A stretch of 64,000 bases of DNA from Pisolithus tinctorius (lineage: Eukaryota; Basidiomycota; Agaricomycetes; Boletales; Pisolithaceae). Position 1 is the first letter of the stretch. Every line of letters starts with the position of its first letter. The notes beneath the pieces were generated by a model that made no database searches, was not told the origin of the DNA, and saw only the letters and a list, made by a program, of their open reading frames with translations. The translations under genes and the position numbers were made by a program. The DNA is taken from NCBI GenBank assembly GCA_024663395.1, contig JANFAH010000108.1:1-64000 (forward strand). The letters run 5' to 3'. Shown one piece after another: positions 22,987 to 33,627 of the stretch.

Positions 22987-23895
22987 TGCAGGGTGCGATC
23001 ACAGTCACCGGCTATTCCTGGTGGACGCCTTCTGCGTATGGCAGGGGTGGGAGGAGCCAGTCGTGATTGAAAGAGGTTTCGGCCTTTCCTGGTCTGTCGG
23101 TGATAGTCAGCACCCAGTCATACAGGTGCATACCTCTTTTTATTATACAAAATCAATAGAAAACTTGCAGCTTAGCCAGAGATGACAGACAGCTTGAGTA
23201 GGCATCTGTTGTCCCAGGGCCCAAGATAATAAGGGTTGCATTGTACAGTCAGACTCGGAAGACACTGTCAAGAGGATGCCGCTGATATATCACGTGACAT
23301 GTCGGGGGCGGTTGAAGGAAGCTGGCGGTGATCAACGCAGCTGGTCTTGTGCAACGGCGCATTCTTTGCAAGCAGCGTGTCTGCCCTGCAGGGTTTCGCG
23401 AAATGACGCCGATCTTGCCTGCCGCAACATTCAAGAGCTTCGGTGTGGCTGACGAACGTTCAGTGGTCGCGTCTGTGGGTATTCGTATGTCTGATGCGGG
23501 GGGTTCGCTGACCATTGATCCCACAGTATTCTTGTTTGCAAATGGCTCTCATCGTGGAACCGGGCCCTGTTTTCACCTGTATATGTGGTAGTGGTATCGA
23601 TGTAAACATCTCTATCTACCGCCAACCGTCCATCTTACCCACCCTTGCCATAGAGTTGTGTTCACACCCTAAGCGAGCGACACCATGCAGGGACTCCTGA
23701 TTGTAGTATTTTCTAATGTGACAGGCTCTATGCCAGCCCATGGGCCTGTGGTTGTTTGATGAGCGACTGTCGTATCCCACACCCAAATTTGACTCCGTCG
23801 TGTCCATACCATGGGAGCCCCATGTGGCGCCGCTACTATAGCTTGATTACTTTCACCACATCTTGGTACATTCTACGTCTCCCAGCGATCAAGCC
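22987..23895. other. No recognisable gene, divergent promoter region
   Basis: Lies between the divergently oriented cyclodeaminase and carboxypeptidase genes, so it should hold both promoters. Several short frames exist on both strands, none with a recognisable motif. Confidence 0.5.
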
Positions 23896-26581
23896 ATGTC
23901 TACAAAGGAGACCATAGAAACTCTCGGTGCTCCAATCAGGATACTCCCTGAACCCGTCTTCGCTCAGTCCCGCCGCAGATATTTTGCTATGAGAGCAACA
24001 GGCCTCCTCGCAGCCATAGGGGTCCTAGGTCTGTTCGTGAACTATACCTCGCATCATTACTGGTGGCACGATCCTCCCATCATCTATCCCCTCAAGTTCA
24101 ACCATGGCGGCACCGGCGCACTCGCAGATATATGTCCCCAAGTCCGCCAACTGATTCCCCACAGTAATCTCGAAATCTGGGTGAGCCTAGGGGCCACGTA
24201 CGATACCGACGTCTTCAAGGCAAAGGCGGTAAGTTGGCTCGCAGGCGCTGTGCAAGTCCCGTGAGTACCATTATTTCACGCCCACCTATCCCTCTCCATG
24301 TCCCCTCGCCGTCGTCATCTTCTCACGCTGGTGCTAACAAGCGCATACACAGAACAGAGTCGTATGACTACCTTGGTCCTGTGGGGACAGATCCCCGCTG
24401 GGAGAAGTTTCATGCTTTCCATGCATATCTCCGGAAAGCCTTTCCGTTGATGTACGTCTTACTGTTCTGCATACAACTCCAGGGATCTTACCTTGGCTCT
24501 TGGTTGTGTGATTGCCTGCCTACCCCCAACCCGAATCAGACATGCAGAGCTCGAACTGACCAAAGTCAACACTTATGGTCTCATTTTCGTGTGGAAGGGA
24601 TTAAACGAGAGGTTAAAACCCCTGCTATTAGCGGCACATCAAGGTCCTTCCTTCCCTTGTTTCATTCATTTTCTTTGTGCTTGCTGGTTCGCGAATAGTT
24701 GCATAGAACACTATTCTCACTCATCTCCCTGTCGTTTGGTTGGCAGACGTCGTGCCTGTGGAACCTACCACTGTCGATAAGTGGACCCACCCGCCCTTCT
24801 CTGGCCACTTCGACGGTGAGCGGATGTCCTTGATCGTGGGCAGTCTTACTAACAATGAACAAAATCGATAACTGTGTAGGGACATTTGTTTGGGGCCGAG
24901 GAAGTTGCGACGACAAGAGCGGTCTTATCGGCACCATGTATGCTTTAATTCTCCCTGGCTTCTCTTCTACCAGCTGGGTTCCTGGTCTTATGCTCTGCTG
25001 TGTACGACAGGTCGGCAGTTGAGGCTATGTTGGCAAATGGTTATGAGCCCACTAGGACGGTGGTACTTGCATTTGGGTTCGACGAAGAGTCTGGTGGGGT
25101 GCATGTATGTCTTCTTCTACTTCCTGCAAGGTGTTGATGTGTGAATAACTCAATTGCAGGGTGCACGAACGCTATCCGCCAAACTCGAAGAAATGTTCGG
25201 CCAAAACGGGTTTGCAATGATAGTAGACGAAGGCTGTATGCCCTTGTTGTTCTATTGAATCTTCGGTTTGTCGTGATGATATCTCCTAGCGGGGTACGGT
25301 GAACTGTATGATCGCATTATTGCGATGCCTGGTATCTCCGAAAAGGGGTCTGTTAACGTTCGTGTAGAGGTCACCACCCCGGGTGGACACTCAAGTCTGC
25401 CGCCTCCTCATACGGTGCGTCACTTCCACACTGGTCACTGACCAGCATCGCTAGATCCAGCCCATCGTTGTGACATATATCTCAGAGCATTGGCATACTT
25501 GCTGAACTTCTAGTCAAAATCGAAGCAAATCCCTTCAAAACACATTTGGTATGCAATATCCACTTGTTCAAACTCGTTTCCTGCTCTTCAACTGCGACAT
25601 CTCCAGGCACGGAACTCACCGCCTTACAAGACCATCCAATGCCTCGCTGCACATGCTCCAAACCTTCCTGACCATCTACGGAGGGATATCCTTGCATCAG
25701 CCTACTCGGACAAGGCGCTTCGTGTGGCTGAAAGTGTATTATTCACGAACCTTGCATTCAAAAATCTCGTCCGAACTACGCAAGCTATCGACATCATACA
25801 GGGAGGCGTCAAGGTCAATGCATTGCCCGAACGAGCGTGGGCAGTGGTCAATCATCGGATCTCGACGGAGAGGTGAGTGCGACGTGCATGTACCTGAATA
25901 AATGACCAATTGTCCGAAAGCTCTGTCGCTGCCACCGAAGGACACGATATTGACCTTCTCAGACCCTTAGCTTCCAAGTTCAACCTCAGCTATACTGCTT
26001 TTGGGAAGACTGTCGATCATGGTGACCACCTCGACGCGAGCCCTACATGTGGCAACCTGACACTATCAGAGGCGTTTAGGGGCGGGTTAGAACCTGCGCC
26101 GACCACTCCGTTCGAGGGTGATGATGCGATGCCTTACCAGATTCTTTCCGGGTCCATCAAGGCAGCTTTTAATAGGCACAGAAGTATTGAGGGGGATGAT
26201 GATGGGATTGTCGTGAGTCCGGGGATCATGTCTGGGAATACGGGTACGTGACACGCCATGTGGCATGATGCATCTTCTATGACGCTGGCACTTGGTGTTG
26301 GTGAACTGACACGTGTATCTTTTGGATAGATACGAAGTTCTATTGGAAGCTTACACCTCATATTTTTCGGTATGGACATATCAGGAGCATAAGTGGGACT
26401 TTACCACCTAATATACATACTGTGAATGAAGGTGTGTCCCTCTCCTCGTGCTTACCTTTATCTCACGTATTTTAATTGACGATGGTGTTTCCAAAAAGCG
26501 ATGTCGATCGACAACTTCCTGGAGATAATTCGTTTCTACACGACTTTGGTCTTGAACGTGGATGAGTCAGCGCTACCTTAG
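23896..26581 (+). CDS. CPS1: Carboxypeptidase S-like vacuolar M20 metallopeptidase
   Basis: Di-zinc exopeptidase of the M20 family, expected in the vacuole, removing C-terminal residues from peptides. The start at 23896 gives MSTKETIETLGAPIRILPEP, a short cytosolic tail, then one signal-anchor helix (ATGLLAAIGVLGLFVNYTSH) as in yeast Cps1. Motifs in order across about ten exons: LLLAAHQDVVPVEP (first zinc His and Asp neighbour), GTFVWGRGSCDDKSGLIGTM (bridging Asp), VLAFGFDEESGG (Glu pair, general base and ligand), GYGELYDRIIAMPGISEKGS, GGHSSLPPPHTSIGILAELL (dimerisation domain), GGVKVNALPERAWAVVNHRI, and SPGIMSGNTDTKFYWKLTPH, where the last ligand lies. It ends at 26581 with LNVDESALP. All catalytic motifs are present. 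An in-frame ATG at 23863 is an alternative start. Exon edges in the middle are by eye. Confidence 0.88.
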
Positions 26582-26645
26582 ATGGGGTTTTTTTTTCCTT
26601 GTGATGTATAATGATATCACTAGCGGCCTGAGTGTGTGTAGGTAT

Positions 26646-27873
26646 GGGGTTGATAATAGCTATCACCTGCATGCTTGAACTTGCTGCCAAATTCTCCAGC
26701 ACGACGCAGCAAGCCCTCATGCTCAGTCAACTCCTTCGCAGCATCCTCCACAACACTTCAAATGCTGGAACATTCTTGTTGAGCCATTCAACAAACTCGG
26801 CACTGGCAAAGTAATCTGGGTATTCGCCGAGAAGGGGGAACTGCAGGGGCCTAAGGGGCATTTCAGGCACAGCTCGGGTGAGTAAAGTACATTTATTCCG
26901 AAAAATTTGCAGGTGGCTGTGCCCACAGCCGCTGCAAATTTGCTGACTAAGCGGAAGGCGCGCGTGCGAGAAAGTGAGGGTGACTTGTGGGCTGCGCACA
27001 ACCCTTGCTTGTACATCTGTACTCAATTCAATGCTACTGAAAGCCACTCTATGTTGGCCATGTAACTATTCACGAAATAAATGGGTATTCTGTGAAGAGA
27101 CTTGCCCAAATTTGCTAGATGAGTGGTGTTTGGGCGTGGGAAGTGGTCACGTGATCGTGCCTTGTGCGCTTCGGGCTCGGCCGCATGCATGCGAATGTGC
27201 ACTTGCAAAAAAATTGGCATGGGCCACCCTCCTGCCTGGGAAAATTTGCTTATCTGGCTGCAAATTTCCTGGTGCTAAGTTGGTATAGCAGAAGGTGGGA
27301 ATGTCACCCTGGCCAGTATGATCAGGGCTGGGCTGGCTGAGGGCTGCAGTGGTAGTGATGTGTCCGGTTTGGCAAGTGGCAATGGAGGGGACATCGGAGG
27401 GGGTGTGGACAGCTCCGTGGCCTTTCCTTTGCCTTTGACCACCTTTATGAGTGCTCTCCTCCCTGCAGTAACATCTGTACTGGCGTCAGATTCATGTGTG
27501 GTGGAGCTGATGGACCCTGCAGCTCAGCATTGAATGTCTGTAATTTGCTGTGTAATATGTTCAGAAACAGTAGTAGAGCATTGGGGTGTGTGTGTTGTAT
27601 CATGAGGCACAAGGTGTGGAGATGTTGTGCAGTGGTTGCTCACATTATTTCCCAGTGGATCTGCACTCTGAAGGTAGCATTTTGAGCAAACAGAGGTGAT
27701 GAATGTGACATAGAATGCACTCATCCTCAGCTTTGTCTGCTTTATGGGTTTTGGTTAGATATGAGCTTTTCAATTTGATGACCCACATGTCAGCAACAGA
27801 AAGTGAGAATAGAGATTGTCCATGAACAGCAGTGTGCAAACCTCTTTCTGTACATCCTCATAAGCATGCACTG
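26646..27873 (-). pseudogene. Decayed genomic copy of the RhoGAP gene's DEP region
   Basis: Collinear, same-strand duplicate of 11147-11996, part of the F-BAR/DEP/RhoGAP gene. The DEP segment is recognisable (FPLLGEYPDYFASAEFVEWL) but broken and truncated. The copy keeps the parent's intron sequence (the block after ATTTGATGACC), so it arose as DNA and not by retroposition. Differences are strongly biased: parent CG sites read TG or CA in the copy, for example parent TCGCGAGGCGC against TCATGAGGCAC. A roughly 400-bp insertion sits inside (26888-27284). Not expected to make protein. Confidence 0.85.
26888..27284. mobile_element. Small insertion with palindromic ends inside the RhoGAP copy
   Basis: Absent from the parental sequence. 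Where the parent reads GTAAAGTCGATATAGCC, the copy reads GTAAAGT, then about 400 extra bases, then TAAGTTGGTATAGCAG, suggesting a short AAGT-like target duplication. The left end holds a hairpin at 26903-26941 (AAATTTGCAG...CTGCAAATTT with an inner GGCTGTG/CACAGCC stem). The right end repeats the AAATTTGC/GCAAATTT pair at 27242-27267. Looks like a non-autonomous DNA element; the class is not determined. Confidence 0.5.
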
Positions 27874-29005
27874 TAAATAGTGTAAATTTTGCTATGGGTG
27901 GTGTTACCCTAAAGGGGTGGGCCTCTGAATGCAAGCTTTAGTATTGTCAACCCAGAAGGGCCCTACCTGAAAAGGGTGAGGACTAGAGGGCAAACACTTT
28001 CTGTGAGAATAATAGGTCTAGACAGTCAACTGAAGGATACTTAGAATATCTCAGTCTTCATGTTGATTTGAGGAATTCTACTCCCATATGCCCAAAGTCT
28101 TCCTTCTGCTGTTCACCCAAAAATGACAAAAGGACAGAAATGCACTTTTTTATTTTTCCCACCACCACCCACTATATGTGTATGTATGTACATATCATAA
28201 CCCCACACTCTAGACTCACCATACTTTCTCCCATATGCTTCCCCACCCTTACTCCCAGATGCCCCTTTACCCCCCCCCCCCCCCCCCCCCCCTTTTCTTG
28301 AAGCCTGTGCCTTGAAGCCTGAACCCCTGTGTCACCAAGTGCTCAACACAAAACTCTGACCAGCCCTCATTCTCCTAGGTAGAGGGTTCCCCTCTCCTAC
28401 ATCTCCCAGGCATTTAAACTCCAACCATCCCTGGTTGCCTATTCCCCCTCTCACACAAGGTGAGTCACATGGGCTGCATGCAACTCGGTTGAGTGATGCC
28501 ATGGCCAAGGCATTCTAGCAAACACAGGAGACCAACCAGACCACAACCAACCAATTCTGAACACTTGCCTTCTTATCTCTTTAGACTACTGGCTTGCCAA
28601 GACCCTTGTTCACTTCAGGGTTCAGGTACACCTGTGTACCACCCACACCATTCTCCCACTTCTGGTACTGTAGGGCAGTGACACCTCATCTTCTCAGCAG
28701 CAACATGCTCTGTCTCTTTCAATGACTGGTGAATGGCTTGTGCAGTGATTTGGGTGCACTTTTTGTATGTGAAAAAGTTTTGCCAGGTTGCACTGCTCAT
28801 TGTAGATAAACATTCTGTGAAGCCAGTATTGCAAAAAGAGGATGGGGGGGACTGTTGCAGTCCCCCATTTCTCAGTTCACCTGTTCATTCTTCAGTGTGG
28901 CATAAGTTCAGACATGTGAGATGATCACCAGAGGGTGGAGCTTTGCTGGACTCCTCTCCCACCCCAATGTCATAAGGTGCTGATGCTTCCCTTCTTGGCA
29001 GTGAC
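27874..29005. other. CpG-poor spacer with a 23-base C run
   Basis: Gene-free and nearly without CG. A homopolymer of 23 C at 28270-28292 is the main landmark and is a likely assembly-risk site. No coding frame or repeat termini recognised. Confidence 0.5.
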
Positions 29006-29962
29006 ATGCCCTGTCTCCCTTCATGCACCATCCAGAGCTGCCAGTCTGTCTGTGAATCTTTGACACTGGCTGAGTCCTGTGACCAAATGCCTCATGGCCA
29101 AACCACTCTAGAACTCCCAAGCCCACTTCCCTTTTTGGGTACAAGCAATGCTTCCCACACCAAACCATTCCCCCTTCATCAATCCTCTCTGTCACCATCG
29201 ATTGCACCCCTGCCCTCACTACCCTCCACAATGTCCCCTGAAAAACACCCACAGACAACCCCCTTGTTGTCCCCCAATGATCCACTTCCCAGCACTCCCA
29301 CTCCTGCTCCTGCACTCTTGCCTGTCAACCCTCTGTCAGCCATTTTGCAAGCTGCAAGTCTGATGGTGTCTGCCTTGCAATCACCATTGTCTGTCCTGGT
29401 GAATGAGGACATGCTCTGGCACTTTGCTGCCTTCCAGGTATGCCCTCTTCTGTTGTTTGCTCTCAATGTGTCCCTTACTGACCTTTACCCCAAGTTGCAG
29501 GCCTCTCTTCAGCTTGCTTCCCCAGATGTGTCTGTGCCACCTGCCCCACACACCCCAACTTCATCTGTCCCATCATCATTCCCAGGTTCTCTGGTCCTGA
29601 CTGGTGACATGTCTGGTGCTACAGTCATTGAGGATCCTGGTGTCACCCTACCCTCTTCTATTCCTCCCCCTTGCACACCTCAGCCCTCTCATTCCCTGAC
29701 CCTTCCTTGCATTGACACTGTCTTGCCTTCCCCTCCTACATTAACACCTTGTTTCCAACCTGTAGAAGATGACATGGCTGCTCCACTTGCCCAGGTAGAT
29801 GAGCTAGTCCCATTGCCTCCCACCAACCAGGGTATGGGGACCAAGAATGCATTGAGGACCTCATGCAAGACCCTTCACAAGCTCATTGAAGCTTGGGCAA
29901 ACTTTGAGCCTCCTTCTGTAAGTCCTGCATGCCTTTCCTCTTCTGGCCTGCCATTCCCCTAA
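29006..29962 (+). CDS. Uncertain 318-codon Pro/Ser/Thr-rich open frame
   Basis: A long open frame in CpG-depleted repeat DNA, rich in Pro, Ser, Leu and Thr, with no domain that I recognise. The middle part (AILQAASLMVSALQSPL, DMLWHFAAFQVCPLLLFALN) is more hydrophobic. Length alone is the evidence, and a C-rich composition on this strand lowers the chance of stop codons. It could be a leftover element ORF or chance. Not recognised, no function proposed. Confidence 0.2.
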   Translation: MPCLPSCTIQSCQSVCESLTLAESCDQMPHGQTTLELPSPLPFLGTSNASHTKPFPLHQSSLSPSIAPLPSLPSTMSPEKHPQTTPLLSPNDPLPSTPTPAPALLPVNPLSAILQAASLMVSALQSPLSVLVNEDMLWHFAAFQVCPLLLFALNVSLTDLYPKLQASLQLASPDVSVPPAPHTPTSSVPSSFPGSLVLTGDMSGATVIEDPGVTLPSSIPPPCTPQPSHSLTLPCIDTVLPSPPTLTPCFQPVEDDMAAPLAQVDELVPLPPTNQGMGTKNALRTSCKTLHKLIEAWANFEPPSVSPACLSSSGLPFP

Positions 29963-30759
29963 CCCAGTCCCAGTAGAACCTAAACAGTCTCATTTTCTAC
30001 CCTCATGCATGGCACTATTTCAAAGACACTGGACATATCAACCTCATGGACCATGACAATGCTGGGGGCCAAGTCCTATTTGTGATTCCTCTGTGTGACA
30101 AGTGCACTGACTCGAGGTGAGTGTGCATGGGCATGCACAGCATCATGTGTGGCAGATGTTGTAACCTGCACCTGCCTTGCACAAACACCATAAGTCTTTC
30201 CCCACCTTTCCTGGTTACTCAGCTCATCTCTCTTGAGGATGACAACCCAGACTTCTGACGCATTTCCTGCATATGCAACTCCAGTGCCTTGGGTTCTAGA
30301 CCACCTCATAAGGCACCTTGTGAAGTCCCGGTTGTAGAGATCTTGAAGTGCATCATGCAATCTACCTCCCAGCCATCCTGCAAGAAGGCTTGATACTGCT
30401 CCCCTTCCCTTTCCCCCTCTTCCTCCTCTTCATATGTTCCCCTGTCTTCTGACCCCTCCCTTCTCCCACTTCTCATGGATGCCCTACATGTGGCTTTGGC
30501 TGTCCTAGAATGTGGCCAGTCCTTGGGTGGAGGGATATCTGGAAAGGCTAAAGGCAAATGTCCCACGTGGGACTAGCTACCCCTAGACACTTGTTTCTCA
30601 TACATTGCTGCTCTCCCCTCCTCCTCAGCTGTTATATGTACTGTAGCCCTGTCCAATACAGTGAATAAACAAGTCAGTTTTGTGTCCCAACTCTTATTTT
30701 TTTTTTTTTAAATTTATTTTTAACATCTGGTGCATGTCCTGCCCATACAGGCTAAGGGT
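29963..30759. other. No recognisable gene; CpG-poor
   Basis: CpG-poor sequence with a poly-T run near 30694-30709. It adjoins the older gypsy fragment and may contain its decayed 3' end, but no LTR was identified. Confidence 0.4.
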
Positions 30760-31475
30760 CTTCTTTGTCAGTAGAGGCCTCTCCTTCTGTTTCCCCCCTG
30801 TCACTTATTGACTGCTGCTCTAAGGAGTGCAGCTCTTCTTCTTCAACCCCAGTAAGTCATTCCAGTGGTATTCTTATCTGTTTCCTTGGATAGTAAGGTA
30901 GTAAGTGAAACACAGTGTATTGGAGATGAGAAATGGTGCCATCAAGCTCAGCTAGTAGATACACTCCCCCTCAGGTTTGTCTTACTACCACCATGGGTCC
31001 CAAGTACCAAGGCTTTGTCTTCCAATCTAGCTCTTTCTTGATTCATGTGTTGCACACCAGCACCAATGACCCAGGTTGGAAATTATAGTCCTTGACCATA
31101 TGCTTCATGTGCTCTTTGAACTCAGCAGCAGACTTGCACCTGGCAGCATAGACTTTCTCCTGTACTTGTTGTAGATCCTCTTCCCTTCATTGTAGCTGTT
31201 TAGTGTGAATAGAAATTAAGTCAGTAGTATCATATAGGTCCTCATCCCATCAGGCAAGGTATGTAGCTTCTGCAAAGTCGAAAGGGAGTCTCGGCTCCAC
31301 TCCATGCACCGTCTGGTAAGGGGACAGTCCCATAGCCTTCTGTGTAGTCACCCTTTCAGCCCAGAATACAGAGTGTGTATGAGATGACCATTTGGAAACA
31401 TCCCCTTTGCATGTCTTGATCAAGACTTCCTGGACTGTAAGGTGCTGCTGTTTGACTATTCTGTTGGCTTGAGAG
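30760..31475 (-). pseudogene. Older Ty3/gypsy integrase C-terminal fragment (target of the 31.5-39.6 kb element)
   Basis: On the minus strand, after stop codons are ignored, the reading SQANRIVKQQHL...WAERVTTQKAMGLSPYQTVHG...PRLPFDFAEATYLA is the C-terminal half of a gypsy integrase. It is followed by a basic tail and the GPMVVVRQT block. Several in-frame TGA/TAG codons replace expected Trp. The fragment stops exactly at the LTR at 31476 and resumes at 39590 on the other side, where HHIKISPYNS leads into SQANRIV. Confidence 0.8.
31471..31475. repeat. Target-site duplication GAGAG (left copy)
   Basis: Five bases immediately before the TGTTATGC LTR start, repeated at 39590-39594 right after the other LTR ends in ATAACA. 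Five-base duplications are typical of gypsy integrases. Confidence 0.9.
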
Positions 31476-32146
31476 TGTTATGCCGACGACTCGTATTGTG
31501 TCACGAACTGAGGGCGATGTAGCACAAGCACGTGACTGCGTGAGAAGTGACACATATTTAACTTCACTAGTGACAGAACACTAGTCTTGGCCAACCGAAG
31601 TCGTGCTGGCGAGTCCTTGTTGGTACAGCATGCAGTGCTAAGGGTGGTTGCAAAGTAGATTTTGAATGAGGGAGAGGTATGGTACATGCGGGTTTATATA
31701 CATATGTAGAATACCTGCTAACAAACATTCGAACACAAGGGTGGTCATTCACCCGACCACTACAACAGGGGGCGCAAAGGCAACCCAACTGTGCAGGGGA
31801 GCCAGATGGGGGTGAATGAGCACAGGGAAGGGGGATTAACTGCGTATGCAAGTCAAAAGTGGAGTGTTCACCTGGGGTGAATGTGTCACGTGACCACATG
31901 GATCAGGGCCACCAGCGGATCATGGAAGGAAGGGGAACGGATGCAACATCCGGCTATAGTACAATGTGGGGTAGACAGGGGTCTACCATAAAAGGAAAGG
32001 GATGACATAAGTGAAACGTACAGAATGCAAGTCCAACTGTGTAGACAGCGGCTTGCGGGTAAAGGGAACGTCTCCAGAGCGGGATGAGAGCACGAACGAG
32101 TTACGTAAGTGTCTGCAAAAGGAAACAATGTGAGCGCAGTGTAACA
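31476..32146 (-). repeat. LTR of gypsy A (3' LTR)
   Basis: 671 bp, TGTTATGC...GTGTAACA on the plus strand, matching 38919-39589 along its whole length. Differences between the two LTRs are mainly C/T or G/A, many at CpG sites. Confidence 0.93.
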
Positions 32147-32275
32147 TCACCCCCCCTTCAAGGCCTGAGGTCCTCTGAAGGCGAATAGAGGCCTTGCTGG
32201 ACCCAAGAGCAGATTTCCAAGTTAGTTGCCACCGTGAGTTGGGCAGTCAGCTGTCCAATGTCCAAGGTGAGAACA

Positions 32276-33622
32276 TCAGTAACAGGCGAACTGATGGAGG
32301 GGATGCTGCCAATCGACGGGAACGAGCCCACCAAGTTCTCTCTTGCTGGGGGAGGAGATAGGTAGAGGGACGAAGGGAGTTGCCGGTAGAGCTCTTGATG
32401 TCTGAGTAGCGTAGAAGAGGGCTCTTCCAGCGGTGTCACCTCGGGCCTGGGTGAAGAAGTCGAGCCAATTGTGGGGCGATCCGTTGAAGGGGACGGATGC
32501 GAGTGCATCTGCGATGGCCTGGAAGTGCTCTCGACCTTGGCCTAGTATAACCTTCTCCCAGCAATTGCAACACCTTGTTTCGACATCTCTGACAGCCTCT
32601 CCACTTCCTCCGGGTCGAGGTTGTACTGTCCCTGAGAGACCGGTTTCTTCTCTCATGACCTTCTGTGCTTCTTCTCGGTGAGGGTCCGAAGGTAGGCCCT
32701 GTCCTCTAGGCACTGTTTCAGCTGATGGAGGGAGGAGCCCACGGACCACGATGTTGAGGGGTGTTCAGTCGAGAAAGGAGCGAAAGGAAGATATGAGAGA
32801 GGGGCCATAGTCTTCATGGATGATTTTGACAATGGCCTCCTGAGTCTTAAGGGTTTCCTGGAGGATGGTGGAGTTGGCCTTGTCGATGTCTTCGTATGTA
32901 TGCGCTTCGAAGCTCGCCTCCACGGTCGATAGCTGGTCATGCACTCGCTTACTGATTACTTCTGAGCTTCTGAAGATCTTAGACAACACCCGTAGATGCT
33001 TGTGGCATTCTCCTGCTCTCCAGCCATGTGATTCCCAGTGCTCGAAGTCGTTAAGCAGCCGCACATAACCAAGGAAGACACTTGCCTCAGGAGCCACCCA
33101 TCGGGTTGTGGAGGGGGCTGCGGGTGTGACGGCGGGGGCTGAGAGGTTGGCCAGTGTGATGGATGGTGCTGGAGCAGATGCACCAGAGCAAGGGAGTGGG
33201 GAGGGGGATCTATAACCGGCTTGGGAGAGAGGCGGGGTGTTGCAGGACCTGAAAGAGGCGTCATAGCAAGGCCCAGGTGGTCCCTGCTGAGCCTTGGACT
33301 TTCCCTTGCGGGTGTCCTTTTGTGCTCTCTCCGAAGTGGGGACTGAGCGGATGACTGGGTATGGGTATGGGCGCACAGTGGAGGCGATGGAGTCGTGAAG
33401 GGGTTGGTAGGTACCGCCATGTGAGGAGTGGGCAGATACTGCGGGGGATGGGGAGCGTAGTGCTCTGTGGGGGTGTACTGGTGGTGCTGAGAGGCATGGA
33501 GGGGAGCTGGCATAGCGATCGAAGTAGGGACAGGAAGGGTCATATGGTTTGTTGATATTGGCATGGAAGTCATTGTCAAAGTAGTTGGAGCTGGGGTTCT
33601 CAGTGTTGGGGGTATAGGACAT
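32276..33622 (-). pseudogene. Third ORF of gypsy A, downstream of pol, unknown function
   Basis: A 449-codon frame on the minus strand between the end of pol (33628) and the 3' LTR, interrupted once by TGA at 32765. Upstream of that stop it reads MSYTPNTENPSSNYFDNDFH, then a Pro/Ser-rich region, then a more ordered part (FLGYVRLLNDFEHWESHGWR, EVISKRVHDQLSTVEASFEA, ILQETLKTQEAIVKIIHEDY). Downstream it reads TPLNIVVRGLLPPSAETV. It begins five bases after the pol stop. No domain recognised. Standard gypsy elements have nothing coding here, though extra 3' ORFs are known in some retroelements. Homology to known extra ORFs could not be checked. Confidence 0.6.
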
Positions 33623-33627
33623 AGTGG

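Noticed and set aside
28270..28292. Run of 23 C as a functional signal
   Set aside because: A homopolymer in gene-free decayed DNA; more likely slippage or an assembly artefact.
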